NCBI RefSeq assembly: GCF_032302195.1 | Contig: NZ_CP135275.1 | Location: forward strand, 5,276,001-5,340,000 | From: Paenibacillus sp. MMS20-IR301 | Lineage (GTDB): Bacteria > Bacillota > Bacilli > Paenibacillales > Paenibacillaceae | Direction: 5' to 3' | DNA length: 64,000 nucleotides | Shown here: positions 1 through 11,143 of the stretch, piece by piece | Layout: the number at the start of each line of letters is the position of its first letter | Numbering within the stretch: the first letter of the stretch is position 1 | Notes under the pieces: model-generated | Databases searched by the model: none | The model's input: only the letters and a program-made list of their open reading frames with translations | What the model was told of the DNA's origin: nothing | Program-made: the position numbers and the translations under genes

Positions 1-515
1 GTGTTGGTGTCGGTGTCGGTGTTGGTGTTGGTGTTGGTGTTGGTGTTGGTGTTGGTGTCGCTGTCGGCGTTGCCGTCGGTGTCGCTGTCGGCGTTGCCGT
101 TGGTGTCGCTGTCGGCGTTGCCGTTGGTGTCGCTGTCGGCGTTGCTGTTGGCGTTGCCGTTGGTGTCGCTGTAGGTGTTGCCGTCGGTGTCGCTGTCGGC
201 GTTGCTGTCGGCGTTGCCGTTGGTGTCGCTGTCGGCGTTGCTGTTGGTGTCGCTGTCGGCGTTGCCGTTGGTGTTGCTGTCGGCGTTGCTGTCGGCGTTG
301 CCGTTGGTGTCGCTGTCGGCGTTGCCGTTGGTGTCGCTGTCGGCGTTGCCGTTGGTGTTGCTGTCGGCGTTGCCGTTGGTGTCGCTGTCGGCGTTGCCGT
401 TGGTGTCGCTGTCGGCGTTGCTGTTGGTGTCGCTGTCGGCGTTGCCGTTGGTGTCGCTGTCGGCGTTGCCGTTGGTGTCGCTGTCGGCGTTGCTGTTGGT
501 GTCGGCGTTGGTGTA
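1..515. repeat. Thr-Pro/Thr-Ala-Pro stalk coding repeat
   Basis: A near-perfect short tandem array built from GGTGTCGCTGTCGGCGTTGC-type units. On the reverse strand it encodes repeated T-P-T-A-T-P residues as part of the surface protein above. The unit length is a multiple of three, so the array can change copy number without changing frame. It shares units with the repeat at 2400-4500, giving scope for recombination between the two genes and for assembly errors. Confidence 0.9.
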
Positions 516-1402
516 GATGGATCTTGACCTGTATATGGATAGTGGTGAGATTCCCCTGATCCAGAGAATGAAGCTCCAATTACATTGCCGTTAATTTGAG
601 CATTGTTGAAGTTAATGGAAGCTAGCGGTGCAAATACAGTTCCCAATACACCTATGCCTTCAATCTGCACGCTGGTTGCCTGACTGAAGTTATATAACAC
701 TTTTGTAGCCTGGGCTGTGCTGCTTTTACCATTTATCCAGACGCCCATGTTCTTCATAGAAACTGTAGATCCGGAAATATTAATTATGGCTGTCGAGCCT
801 TCAGGAATATCAATACTCAGACCATGAGCACTGGATAGCTTGCTGCCGTCTACTGTAAATACATTCACACCGGAATTTTTACCTGTAAGAGTAAGGCTGC
901 CATTATCCGTTGTAGTCCCGTTAGCGGAGACGGCGGCTAGCTGTTCCGATTTATTACGTAATAAGCTGAACTCGGCCGCGAAATCTATGACATTCTTTTT
1001 GAGCTGCAATGTTCCTGTACCTCCGCGAGGACCGCCGTTTCCGGTGTAATGCTCTCCGTACACTACATCACCAACGGTCTCCCCCTGCGAATAATTCAAA
1101 TCGCCACCAGCGATAAGTGAGTAAGCTTCCTTCGTTTCTTGACTAGTCAGACTGTGCCCAACTGAATAGCCTTCTTTTAAATTTACATTTCCGCCCGCGG
1201 CTAATCTGCCTTCCACATCACTGTGCATGCCTTCATAGCTGCCCAATATGAACACGTTATACTTAGAAGCATTACCAGGCAAAGAAGCTCCTTCGGCTTT
1301 TACTGAAATATTGCCAAGTAGAGTTATTCCGCTGCCACCTACAACCAAAACAGATATAAGACCTAACACGATAAGACGCTTAAACTTACTGAACCGGATC
1401 AT
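1..1402 (-). CDS. Choice-of-anchor A domain surface protein, 3' end outside window
   Basis: The reading frame opens at an ATG at 1402 behind a GAGGTGA ribosome-binding site and stays open to the window edge, so the C-terminus is missing. An N-terminal hydrophobic stretch (about residues 8-30) is a signal peptide or membrane anchor. Residues about 45-290 match the choice-of-anchor A family: a [10 protein letters not shown] start, then a [12 protein letters not shown] block, an AGGDLNY block and a closing [18 protein letters not shown] segment. From about residue 297 the protein becomes a Thr-Pro/Thr-Ala-Pro stalk that continues past base 1. Such proteins are exported and held at the cell wall by variable anchors; the anchor here is not visible, though an LPXTG signal would fit the neighbour. 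A c-di-GMP-I riboswitch sits just upstream, so the likely role is adhesion or biofilm matrix under c-di-GMP control (inference). Confidence 0.85.
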   Translation of the reverse strand, partial: MIRFSKFKRLIVLGLISVLVVGGSGITLLGNISVKAEGASLPGNASKYNVFILGSYEGMHSDVEGRLAAGGNVNLKEGYSVGHSLTSQETKEAYSLIAGGDLNYSQGETVGDVVYGEHYTGNGGPRGGTGTLQLKKNVIDFAAEFSLLRNKSEQLAAVSANGTTTDNGSLTLTGKNSGVNVFTVDGSKLSSAHGLSIDIPEGSTAIINISGSTVSMKNMGVWINGKSSTAQATKVLYNFSQATSVQIEGIGVLGTVFAPLASINFNNAQINGNVIGASFSGSGESHHYPYTGQDPSTPTPTPTATPTATPTATPTATPTATPTATPTATPTATPTATPTATPTATPTATPTATPTATPTATPTATPTATPTATPTATPTATPTATPTATPTATPTATPTATPTATPTATPTATPTATPTATPTATPTATPTATPTATPTATPTATPTATPTPTPTPTPTPTPTPTPT

Positions 1403-1450
1403 ACAGGCTCACCTCACAGTTAATATAATAAATGCCTTGTTTCATATAAC

Positions 1451-1493
1451 AAAAAAAGGCCGCCGGAAAGAGAGTATGCTCTTTACGGCAGCC
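1451..1493 (-). terminator. Riboswitch-linked intrinsic terminator
   Basis: On the reverse strand the stem GGCTGCCGTAAAGAG pairs with CTCTTTCCGGCGGCC and is followed by TTTTTTT. The left arm overlaps the 3' end of the c-di-GMP aptamer, so ligand binding could decide whether it forms. It lies about 50 nt before the surface-protein start codon. Confidence 0.85.
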
Positions 1494-1570
1494 GGACGAT
1501 CATGGCGCTGTCAGGCGCTTTAGATTCCTTGACTTTGCGTCCCGCACTTTCGTACGGTTTGCTTTTATAC
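1486..1570 (-). promoter_or_regulatory. Cyclic-di-GMP-I (GEMM-I) riboswitch aptamer
   Basis: On the reverse strand the element reads GCAAACC, a short hairpin capped by a GAAA tetraloop, then the hallmark GGGACGCAAAGTC, a GGAATCTAA tetraloop-receptor segment, a variable hairpin, and a closing ATGATCGTCCGGCTGCC. These are the conserved parts of the class-I c-di-GMP riboswitch. It is directly followed by a terminator and then the choice-of-anchor A gene. Whether ligand turns expression on or off cannot be read with certainty; adhesin genes in Bacillus thuringiensis are known to be activated by such RNAs. Confidence 0.88.
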
Positions 1571-1656
1571 GTGAGTAAGTTATTATGTTGTGAAATTATG
1601 CACTAAATCATATCTACAGTGAAAAGTCTATGACATTCGTTACTCTGGAACTATTT

Positions 1657-1959
1657 TCAGTTTATCTGCTCCCTCTGCCTGTTGTCAATTAATTCCTTTG
1701 TGAATTTTTGAATTATTTCCCCCTTAAAATCTCCCAATGCAGCACTATACAAGGATTTAACGCCAAATGCAGCAGTTTTCTCCCTAATCTCCCTTCTTCT
1801 TTTCATACTCCGCAATAAACGATCATGCTTTTTTGAAACTGCGCTAAAAGAACTATTTTTAAATATCGCAAATTTAAGTAAATCAAGATAGGATTCCAGC
1901 CCTTCTTGTATTGATTGCAGTTCTTCTAACGTATTCAGCTTCCGCAGGAAATATTGCAA
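1657..1959 (-). CDS. Small hypothetical protein, doubtful
   Basis: An open frame for about 100 residues, rich in Lys, Arg and Glu with mostly helical composition. No domain is recognised. The only available start at this length is a TTG with no clear ribosome-binding site; a TATAAT sequence lies immediately upstream, so a leaderless transcript is conceivable. It sits between the two surface-protein genes, upstream of the riboswitch. It may be a real small gene, a decayed fragment or a chance frame. Confidence 0.3.
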   Translation of the reverse strand: MQYFLRKLNTLEELQSIQEGLESYLDLLKFAIFKNSSFSAVSKKHDRLLRSMKRRREIREKTAAFGVKSLYSAALGDFKGEIIQKFTKELIDNRQREQIN

Positions 1960-2008
1960 AAATTATACCACACCGTTCCGAGTAAGCTTATGCAGCATCT
2001 ATCCACAT

Positions 2009-2053
2009 AAAAAAGAGCTGCCTGCGGGAGGACGTCTTCTCCCCAAGCAGCCC
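2009..2053 (-). terminator. Terminator after the LPXTG gene
   Basis: On the reverse strand GGGGCTGC and a GGGGAG arm pair with CTCCC and GCAGC, followed by TCTTTTTT. It lies just downstream of the stop codon at 2111. Confidence 0.75.
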
Positions 2054-2110
2054 CTGTCCCGTTCAGCGGTGATACCGCCAGCTTTTTCGGGAAGAGCCTA
2101 ACTCTTTAGT

Positions 2111-4813
<2,703 letters not shown>

Positions 4814-4867
4814 TAATCTACACCTCCTATTCAGCTATTCTATGAAACTGTCGCCATGCTATAACAA

Positions 4868-4904
4868 CAAAAAGACCGCCACGAAGGGTTAACTTCACGG
4901 TGGC
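4868..4904 (-). terminator. Riboswitch-linked intrinsic terminator
   Basis: On the reverse strand GGCCACCGTGAAG pairs with CTTCGTGGCGGTC (12 of 13 positions counting G-U pairs) and is followed by TTTTTG. As at the neighbouring gene, its left arm overlaps the end of the aptamer. Confidence 0.82.
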
Positions 4905-4984
4905 CGGACGACCATAGCCTGTGCTAAAGCGGCATTAGATTCCTGACTTTGCGTCCCGCTCTTTCGAATCGGTTTGCGTTTATA
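4898..4984 (-). promoter_or_regulatory. Cyclic-di-GMP-I (GEMM-I) riboswitch aptamer, second copy
   Basis: On the reverse strand: CGCAAACC, a hairpin with a CGAAAG loop, CGGGACGCAAAGTC, AGGAATCTAA, a GC-rich hairpin and ATGGTCGTCCGGCC. The order and conserved bases match the copy at 1486-1570, while variable stems differ with compensating changes. It precedes the LPXTG surface-protein gene by about 85 nt. Confidence 0.87.
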
Positions 4985-5487
4985 CATGATCATATGAAAT
5001 TAATTTGAGCTTATGTACAAACAAGACAAATTCTATTCTTCCACTACTTCAGAACCAATTTCAGTGTATGCGCTCGGCCAGATCATGTCAATATATTTCC
5101 AATTAATTATCCATCCTCAGATTAATTTAAACTCCACGAAAAACCCTTATTTTTCAAGGTTTTTTTCATTATCATTCTACAAACCCTTTGCAAAGAAAGT
5201 CGCTTTTTCGAATGTTTTAGCGAGATTCAATTTAATTATTAAGATCATACGTTCTCATAATGGGTTATATCATCATAGTAAAATAGTCCTGTTTCAATTA
5301 ATAAAAAAGAAACGGCTTCTCTCCCCCTTAGGACAGTAACCGTTCCCTTCAATGGCCCCCCGGAGTCGCGTTGTCCCGAAGTTAATCTGCCTCTGCAAAA
5401 ACTGTCGCCAAGGCCCTTCCCCGCAGCAGCCTTTAATCGACATTTCCAGAGCATTTATAGATAAAGCTGCACGCAGATCGCAGCAGC
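4985..5487. other. Intergenic, no supported gene
   Basis: AT-rich stretch upstream of the second riboswitch. Several short open frames exist but have no ribosome-binding site or recognisable sequence. The promoter of the surface-protein gene should lie near its left end. Nothing else was recognised. Confidence 0.6.
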
Positions 5488-5592
5488 TTAGAGCAATTGA
5501 ATCCAGCCGATCATTGAGACCCAGAGTGGAATGCTAAACAGCAGACCGAATACTAAACCACGGCGGAGATTTCCTTCATGACTCATCGCCAT
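5488..5592 (-). CDS. Small membrane peptide (34 aa)
   Basis: An ATG at 5592 preceded by AAGGAGA at ideal spacing opens a 34-residue frame. The peptide has a short polar, charged N-terminus (SHEGNLRR), one hydrophobic helix of about 20 residues rich in Leu, Phe and Ile with a Pro-Leu-Trp in the middle, and ends IGWIQLL. It would be a single-pass membrane peptide. No family is recognised. It is divergent from the gene at 5772 and shares with it an intergenic region holding a perfect Fnr/Crp-type box. The ribosome-binding site and composition argue that it is real. Confidence 0.6.
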   Translation of the reverse strand: MAMSHEGNLRRGLVFGLLFSIPLWVSMIGWIQLL

Positions 5593-5664
5593 TCTCCTTC
5601 AATTCAAATTTATTTAAAATATTTATTATTTGATTTTAATATAAATCATATCGTCTGATTTTAT

Positions 5665-5680
5665 TGTGAATTATGTCACA
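5665..5680. promoter_or_regulatory. Perfect Fnr/Crp-family operator
   Basis: TGTGAATTATGTCACA is an exact TGTGA-N6-TCACA palindrome, the consensus of B. subtilis Fnr and related Crp-family regulators. It lies between the divergent genes at 5488-5592 and 5772-6158 and could act on either. Which regulator binds is inference. Confidence 0.6.
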
Positions 5681-5771
5681 TTATCGCTATGTATTTTATA
5701 AATACCATTGATTATTTTAAGGACTCCGGGTTAATATACGAATATACGTTCCCTTTGGAGGTGATTTATTC

Positions 5772-6158
5772 ATGCAGAGAGCAGAGGCCCGGGACTATCT
5801 GCTGGTGAAATTATATATACTGATTCCGTTCATTGTAACCGCCTTTGAACATGATTCTTCTATAATATCCTTAGAGCTGCGCACCCCCGCACCTTACCTG
5901 GAAGCCCTTCATTCAGCGCTCAATGCCGCCAGTGCCGATCTGCGGGCTATACGGGCCGAGATGCGGACTCGCGGGCTTAGAATCTATGAACAGAACTGGC
6001 TGGCGGCCGGCGCCGAGGTCAGATTTATCTGCAGAGGCTACCATGAACGGATACTGCTGCTGGATGACGTGATTTCTGTTGAGGCCACTATGCAAATGCG
6101 CAGATACCTGGGTCTGGATACAGCCGCAGGCCCTCTTGTCCCGCTAGCAAAAAAATAG
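5772..6158 (+). CDS. Hypothetical protein (128 aa)
   Basis: Starts at ATG 5772 after GGAGGTG at good spacing. The protein is soluble-looking and mostly helical, with a short hydrophobic patch near residues 10-25 (VKLYILIPFIVTAF), an Arg/Glu-rich middle (SADLRAIRAEMRTRG) and a YHERILLLDDVISVEATMQMRRYLG C-terminal half. I do not recognise a characterised family, though proteins of this look are common in Bacillales. The upstream Fnr/Crp-type box suggests control by oxygen or metabolic state. Its stop codon overlaps the terminator of the convergent ASCH gene. Confidence 0.8.
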   Translation: MQRAEARDYLLVKLYILIPFIVTAFEHDSSIISLELRTPAPYLEALHSALNAASADLRAIRAEMRTRGLRIYEQNWLAAGAEVRFICRGYHERILLLDDVISVEATMQMRRYLGLDTAAGPLVPLAKK

Positions 6159-6182
6159 GTCCCGCCGTAAACGGCAAGACCT
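6149..6182 (-). terminator. Terminator of the ASCH gene
   Basis: On the reverse strand AGGTCTTGCCGT pairs with CGGCGGGACCT, followed by ATTTTTTT. It overlaps the 3' end of the forward gene that stops at 6158. Confidence 0.7.
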
Positions 6183-6270
6183 TAAGTACCATATTACACC
6201 GGGGGATGTCTGGTAACCTCAATATACATCCTCTACCTGAAAAGAAGCTGATAGCCGGATAAAAATTTGC

Positions 6271-6681
6271 TTAAATTCCGGGAAACTCCCAGAACCCCAG
6301 CCGCCCCTTGGCGGAAACCGGCTCAGCCAGCAGACTTATCTCTTCAAGCTTCCAGGCAAACCGCCCTTCCGCATAATCACCAAATACATACTCGTTCCCG
6401 CCGGGCCAGCCCTGCATGGCCAAATCGGATGTAACCTCGCAGCAATCCGCCAGACGGCCGGTGGCAAGGATCTTTCCTGCCGGCAGGTTGTCCGCCGTAT
6501 AGCCGTGCCGGGCAAGGACGGACAGATACGGCTCACTCCTGCATATCTCCTTATCCACCTGTATTCCTGCGTGGATAGCCAGCTCCCCTCTGTAGGCGGT
6601 ACGCCAGGAACGGGTTTCGATTTGCTTTTCTCCGAGCGCGATTAAGGTTGCCCACGGCTGGCGGATCGTCAGACATTTCAT
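6271..6681 (-). CDS. ASCH domain protein
   Basis: The start chosen is ATG 6681, which has GGAGGT eight bases upstream; an in-frame upstream start at 6708 has none. The 136-residue protein opens with MKCLTIRQPWATLIALGEKQIETRSW, the typical N-terminal strand-helix of the ASCH fold, with the G-E-K-x-x-E-x-R motif, followed by a YRGELAIHAG strand and a C-terminal GRLGFWEF strand. ASCH domains share a beta-barrel with PUA domains and are thought to bind RNA or modified nucleotides; some hydrolyse N4-acetylcytidine. The exact substrate is unknown. It has its own terminator and is transcribed in the same direction as the glycosyltransferases upstream. Confidence 0.85.
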   Translation of the reverse strand: MKCLTIRQPWATLIALGEKQIETRSWRTAYRGELAIHAGIQVDKEICRSEPYLSVLARHGYTADNLPAGKILATGRLADCCEVTSDLAMQGWPGGNEYVFGDYAEGRFAWKLEEISLLAEPVSAKGRLGFWEFPGI

Positions 6682-6710
6682 ACGCGCCTTACCTCCTGTT
6701 ATGTACAAAC

Positions 6711-6744
6711 AAAAAGCGCAGTTCCCGTGCCGGGAAGTCGCGCT
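6711..6744 (-). terminator. Terminator after the GT4 gene
   Basis: On the reverse strand AGCGCGACTTCCCG and CGGGAACTGCGCT form a stem, followed by TTTTTG. It separates the glycosyltransferase unit from the ASCH gene. Confidence 0.75.
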
Positions 6745-6808
6745 GTGTATAACTTCTTAGCTGTATTTTATATTATACATCCTATACCAATTTGTAAAAT
6801 TTCCAGAG

Positions 6809-7891
6809 TTATTTCATGGGATACCCCTTACACAAGCTGCTGTACATGCCGAGCAGCCGATTTGCGTACAGATCCGGTGACAGATTCATTTCGACATGCT
6901 CCTGCCCATTCCTCCGCATGTATTCTCTTCTGCCATCCTTACGCATTAACGCCAGCGCCGTTCCCACAGCCTGCTCCACCTGTCCCCGCTGATAGATCCT
7001 CCCGGTGCGGCCGTCGATCACAAGCCGGCGTATACCATCGGAATCTGTAGTCAGCACAGGGCAGCGGCATAACATCGCTTCAGCTACAGCATAACCAAAG
7101 CCTTCAAGGATGGAGGTTGAACACAGCAGCCCTCCCGAATCACCAATAATGCTGAAATAATCCGCCATCTGCTCATGCGGAATATTTGAATACATAATCA
7201 GGCGCGGGCTCATATTATTCTCGGCCACAAACCGTTCGAAATCAACTTTTTCTGCCGGATCATACAGTGTATCATCCTGAAAAACCCATAAGTACAGCTC
7301 CGAATTATGCTTCATCAGCTGCAGGCCGATTTGCAGAAACTCCCGCCAGTTTTTATTGACCTGCAGACGCCCTACCCAGCCGATAACCGGATAATCCTTC
7401 ACCGGGTACGCAGTATAGCCGAAGTCCCGTGCATCCACCGGATCATCGAAACAAAAGTGGGGAATACAGGTTATCTTTTCCTGGAGCAGCTTTTGCAAAT
7501 GGGGCGTCTCCGGGTACAGCAGCGCATCCGCATATCTGCAGATCCGTTCCTTGAAGTCCTCGATAATCTGCCTGGCCTCTTCAATTACGCCCAGTCCCTG
7601 GATCTCGAAGACAAGGAGCCCCCGGTACCCGAATTTCCGGATCCGCTCAGCAAGATAGATGTCCGTACAAACAACGATCAGATCAAACTGCTCCCGCTCC
7701 AGCAAATTCCGGATGTCGTGATCACTGCTGATAATATGCGTAGGCACATTGCGGATATTATGCCTCCCCTCCCCGTTATGGGTGTAGAGCAGATGGCATT
7801 CAATCCCTTTTGCGGCCAGTGCCTTGCAGCGGATCCGGTTTAAAGTCTCCATTCCGCCGCTCGGGTTATAAAACGAAAATAATATTTTCAT
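6809..7891 (-). CDS. Glycosyltransferase family 4
   Basis: The frame gives about 360 residues starting at MKILFSFYNPSGGMETLNRIRCKALAAKG, a GT-B N-terminal domain with the glycine-rich sugar-donor loop. The C-terminal Rossmann domain has VIGWVGRLQVNKNW and the E-x7-E pattern in SILEGFGYAVAEAMLCRCPVLTTDSDGI, the nucleotide-sugar site of GT4 enzymes. An upstream ATG at 7903 is also possible; neither start has a perfect ribosome-binding site. It follows a GT2 gene with a 63-bp gap and probably forms one unit with it. The donor and acceptor are unknown; together with the neighbours it may glycosylate a surface or spore protein (inference). Confidence 0.88.
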   Translation of the reverse strand: MKILFSFYNPSGGMETLNRIRCKALAAKGIECHLLYTHNGEGRHNIRNVPTHIISSDHDIRNLLEREQFDLIVVCTDIYLAERIRKFGYRGLLVFEIQGLGVIEEARQIIEDFKERICRYADALLYPETPHLQKLLQEKITCIPHFCFDDPVDARDFGYTAYPVKDYPVIGWVGRLQVNKNWREFLQIGLQLMKHNSELYLWVFQDDTLYDPAEKVDFERFVAENNMSPRLIMYSNIPHEQMADYFSIIGDSGGLLCSTSILEGFGYAVAEAMLCRCPVLTTDSDGIRRLVIDGRTGRIYQRGQVEQAVGTALALMRKDGRREYMRRNGQEHVEMNLSPDLYANRLLGMYSSLCKGYPMK

Positions 7892-7954
7892 AACATCACT
7901 CATTCTGCACAGTATTTTTTCAACAACCCCGCACTCTTACAAATTCTATAATGA

Positions 7955-9151
7955 TTAGATAGAGCTGCCCAACAGCTCCTTCAGCGCGTCCGTCCGGAAA
8001 AGCTCATTGTACAGGTTGTCTTTGACAGAGGGCGTACTTTTATGGCGGTAACCGATCTGCGTGTGGTCATCTGTATAATAGTTGGAAATAGCCGCATCCC
8101 CGGTCAGGATTAAATTGTCCAGCATATATTGAACATCCAGATAACCCTTAAACTGCTCCGGTCCGAGGATCATGGTAAAGGGCGTACCGATATGCTCGAG
8201 ACTTCTGTAAAGCGCATGCTGCACGGCAGCACCAGGCATCCAGCTGAAATCCGTAGTCGGATGAGCAATAGCGGCGAGTTCGATGGAAGGCCGGGAACTA
8301 AGCGACAGGTCAAGCACTCTGAAAATGTAATTGCTGAATGTCTGCTCATAAAAACTCTCCGCCAACACATAATCCCCCGCCGCTTCCACAGGATACAGAA
8401 CAGTAAGGACGGGATGGATATTTCTGCGGTTGCGTGCCTGAAGCCGGGTCAGATGATACATATACCGCCATCTGCGGTGATGCTCGGTGGTAAGCAGCTG
8501 TGCCGATACACTAAAAGATGAATTCACCCGGTAATTCATCAATTCCACGGGAATATACCGGATATCGCAATACTCGGTCATCCGCAGCCAATAATCATAG
8601 TCCTCTACCGGCTGCATGCCGTAATCCCCGACGAGCCGGGCAATCCCGGCTTTATACATGAAGGAGACCCCAATAATGGAGGAGTCCAGCAGCTTCTCCT
8701 TGGGCTGTGACTGATATTGGCGGAGCGCCGCTAACTGATGTTCATCATTCAGCTGCTTCCCGTTATTGTCTATACTCTGAAAAGAACTGTACACGAGCCC
8801 CAGCTCCTCCCGCCCTTTAGCTAACGCTGCCCTCAGAAGCTCCAGAAACCGGGGATTATACACATTGTCACTCGACACCCACGTTAAGTATTTTATCCGC
8901 TCATCCGTAAAGAGAAGATTAAACCCGGTGTTCAAGGCATGCGCCACACCTTTATTGCTGGAATGAGAGATAACGGATACCCGGGGATCACCGGCAGTAT
9001 ACAATCTGACCAGCGGAAGCATGTCCGGATCGCCATCAATAACAATGATCAGATGAAATTCCTTAAGTGATTGCTGAAGAACTGATTCAAGGGCCTGATG
9101 CAGAAAATCCGGCCTTTGCGTGTAGACAGGCATCACTACCCCTGTATCCAT
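7955..9151 (-). CDS. Glycosyltransferase family 2
   Basis: Starts at ATG 9151 behind AAAGGAGG. The N-terminal 230 residues form a GT-A domain: VVMPVYTQRPDFLHQALESVLQQSL, the LIIVIDGDPD strand, the NKGVAHALNTGF acceptor-side loop and WVSSDN in the DXD position, then EDYDYWLRMTEYCDIRYIP. The C-terminal 170 residues are of unknown fold and extend beyond the family core, possibly for protein contacts or a second activity. It is the first gene of the reverse-strand glycosylation unit. The donor sugar is not predictable. Confidence 0.88.
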   Translation of the reverse strand: MDTGVVMPVYTQRPDFLHQALESVLQQSLKEFHLIIVIDGDPDMLPLVRLYTAGDPRVSVISHSSNKGVAHALNTGFNLLFTDERIKYLTWVSSDNVYNPRFLELLRAALAKGREELGLVYSSFQSIDNNGKQLNDEHQLAALRQYQSQPKEKLLDSSIIGVSFMYKAGIARLVGDYGMQPVEDYDYWLRMTEYCDIRYIPVELMNYRVNSSFSVSAQLLTTEHHRRWRYMYHLTRLQARNRRNIHPVLTVLYPVEAAGDYVLAESFYEQTFSNYIFRVLDLSLSSRPSIELAAIAHPTTDFSWMPGAAVQHALYRSLEHIGTPFTMILGPEQFKGYLDVQYMLDNLILTGDAAISNYYTDDHTQIGYRHKSTPSVKDNLYNELFRTDALKELLGSSI

Positions 9152-9245
9152 CAGCTTCCCCCTCCTTTCTGTGCAGGCATACCAATAGTGTATTTCACTT
9201 CCTGCTTATTGCCTGTGTAACCGCCCTGCCTCCGGCTGAACGGAC

Positions 9246-9285
9246 AAAAAAAAGCGGAAGGCCGCTGCAAAGAGCGGTCTCCGCC
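9246..9285 (-). terminator. Terminator after the 9310-9684 gene
   Basis: On the reverse strand GCGGAGACCGCT pairs with AGCGGCCTTCCGC, followed by a run of eight T. It insulates the small hypothetical gene from the glycosyltransferases. Confidence 0.8.
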
Positions 9286-9309
9286 TCATTCCTGTCAGAT
9301 ACAGCTGCC

Positions 9310-9684
9310 CTAAATCGGCCAGGAGAATACATCAATCGGTGTAAATTCCGACTGCAGCACCCGCTGTTCCGTGACCAGATTACCGAATTCGTCCAAGCCA
9401 AACGAAGAGAATGCAACCTTGGACATCCCGTCAGTATTGCTGATCTGAACCTCATAAGACACATTGCCTGCGATAAAAAACTCCCGGATATCCGCTGCAC
9501 CACCGGCAACAGTGTACCCGCTGACATACACCGGGACAAGCGTCAGGGTAGTGATCGGCACAGCAAAAATCTCCACAATAATTGTAGCCGCCAGTGTGCC
9601 CAGATTGCGCACGCTGACTGCAATGTTGCTGGCTGCTGTTCCTGTAGCCCGTGTATTGGTAATCAGACCTGTAGTATACGGCAT
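9310..9684 (-). CDS. Hypothetical beta-rich protein, possibly structural
   Basis: ATG 9684 is chosen because AAAGGAGTG sits at proper distance; a GTG nine bases earlier overlaps the ribosome-binding site. The 124-residue product begins MPYTTGLITNTRATGTAASNIA and is rich in Thr, Ala, Val and Asn with alternating hydrophobic residues, the look of a beta-sandwich. No signal peptide or membrane segment is visible. Similar small proteins occur near spore-surface and glycosylation genes in Bacillales, so it could be a glycosylated spore or exosporium component. That role is inference; no catalytic motif is present. Confidence 0.65.
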   Translation of the reverse strand: MPYTTGLITNTRATGTAASNIAVSVRNLGTLAATIIVEIFAVPITTLTLVPVYVSGYTVAGGAADIREFFIAGNVSYEVQISNTDGMSKVAFSSFGLDEFGNLVTEQRVLQSEFTPIDVFSWPI

Positions 9685-9847
9685 GTTCCTCACTCCTTTC
9701 TGTTTTCTATCATTCTATTCAATTGCAGGGTTATAGTATCGGGCTCGCTTCCCGGTACAATCATGGAATATTCCTCTACTGGTCAATGACACAACCAACT
9801 GCGGCCTATAAACATAACCTGTTATTAAAAAGAAGGAGCATTAGGAC

Positions 9848-11092
9848 ATGACTAATTTCAACTTCCAGGTCACCACCGGCTTGCTTCCGAAATTCGAACC
9901 ATCGATCGCTGTAAACCTGCTTATTCCCGGAATTATGGTTGCAGTCGCTGTAGATTTCACTACTGGTGTACCAATGACCGGACTGTACCGTTCACTGGAC
10001 GGAGGTGCCAACTGGAGCAACTCCATGCTGCCTCTGCCTCCGGGCTTCACCGGAGCCGAAGCGCCGGTAGTTGCTTATGGCTTCCCCAGCACCTTTGTAG
10101 TGACCGCCCATGTCTTTCCCGGAGCGTCGGACGGAACTACCGTTATCTATAAGTCTACCGATAACGGCGCTACCTTCAGCCCGCCGGTCATTGTCAACAG
10201 CGGCTATGGCGTATACATCAATAATGATGAGACGAACGTAACAATTGATGTCGGACAATCCAGCCCCTACCTGGGTAACACGTATGTAACCTATAATCAT
10301 CAGTTTAATGTGGCGAACGGCGGGAACTCCACCGCCTTCTTCAGCCGGTCCCGGGATGGCGGAACCACTTGGGATCAGCCTATCGTGCTGTCCAGCATCT
10401 CGGACCAGGTAGAGCGCCCTGATGTCGCCTTTGACTTGGTAGGTACCGTCTACGGTGCCTGGGTCACGGTAAATACCCCCTCACGCTTTTTTGTCAGAAT
10501 CTCACTGGACGGAGGAACCACCTTCGCCCCCCAGCGGCTCGTGTCCGAGGTCACTCCGGTCCCGACAGTTCTTCCCGTACCCGGCTACGCCTTCCGCGTG
10601 CTGACCTTTGCAAATGTGTCAACCGACCGCTCCTCCGGCCCGTTTAGCGGCCGGGCTTATGCCGTCTGGCAGGATTTCAGGCAGGGATACTCCGACATCC
10701 TCATGTCCTTCTCGGATAACACGGGAACGAGTTGGTCCAGCCCGGTCAGCATTACCGGCGCACCGGCCGGTTCACAGAATTTCTTCCCTGCCATTGATGT
10801 TGACCCCCTGCTTGGCGTAGTGAACATTATCTATTACAGCAACCAGGTAAACGGCTTCCTGCTGGACGTTTATGTCGCCCGCTCCATTAACGGGGGTCAG
10901 AGCTTCACCAATACCAGAATCACCAATACCTCCTTCGATCCTAACGCCGGCAGCGTAACCCCGGTCACCGTAATAGGGGATTATATCGATATTTCATCGG
11001 TTCCCCCCGGCGGATATATCGGCATCTGGATGGATACCAGCACCGGCGCACAGAACATCGTAGCCGGTTACTCTGACACCGTGATTACCTGA
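9848..11092 (+). CDS. Asp-box (BNR-repeat) beta-propeller protein
   Basis: Starts at ATG 9848 after AAGGAGCA. The 414-residue protein contains at least six Asp-box hairpins of the form S-x-D-x-G-x-x-W/F: SLDGGANW, STDNGATF, SRDGGTTW, SLDGGTTF, SDNTGTSW and SINGGQSF. This indicates a six-bladed sialidase-like propeller. No signal peptide is present. The Arg triad and Tyr/Glu pair of true sialidases cannot be assigned, so it should not be called a sialidase; it may be a structural or sugar-binding propeller. It is divergent from the small beta-rich gene and near two glycosyltransferases, which suggests a shared surface-glycan context. Confidence 0.8.
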   Translation: MTNFNFQVTTGLLPKFEPSIAVNLLIPGIMVAVAVDFTTGVPMTGLYRSLDGGANWSNSMLPLPPGFTGAEAPVVAYGFPSTFVVTAHVFPGASDGTTVIYKSTDNGATFSPPVIVNSGYGVYINNDETNVTIDVGQSSPYLGNTYVTYNHQFNVANGGNSTAFFSRSRDGGTTWDQPIVLSSISDQVERPDVAFDLVGTVYGAWVTVNTPSRFFVRISLDGGTTFAPQRLVSEVTPVPTVLPVPGYAFRVLTFANVSTDRSSGPFSGRAYAVWQDFRQGYSDILMSFSDNTGTSWSSPVSITGAPAGSQNFFPAIDVDPLLGVVNIIYYSNQVNGFLLDVYVARSINGGQSFTNTRITNTSFDPNAGSVTPVTVIGDYIDISSVPPGGYIGIWMDTSTGAQNIVAGYSDTVIT

Positions 11093-11143
11093 AGCAACCA
11101 CGAACAATGTCAGCAGCAGCTCCGACTCCGGGCAGTGCAATTC

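Noticed and set aside
175..516. Forward frame of 113 residues rich in Leu-Ser-Ala-Leu
   Set aside because: Antisense reading of the Thr-Pro stalk repeat of the choice-of-anchor A gene.
5013..5454. Overlapping short frames on both strands
   Set aside because: No ribosome-binding sites, no recognisable sequence and strong AT bias. Considered chance frames.
9848..11092. Annotation as a sialidase
   Set aside because: Asp-boxes define the propeller but the catalytic Arg triad and nucleophile could not be located, and there is no signal peptide.
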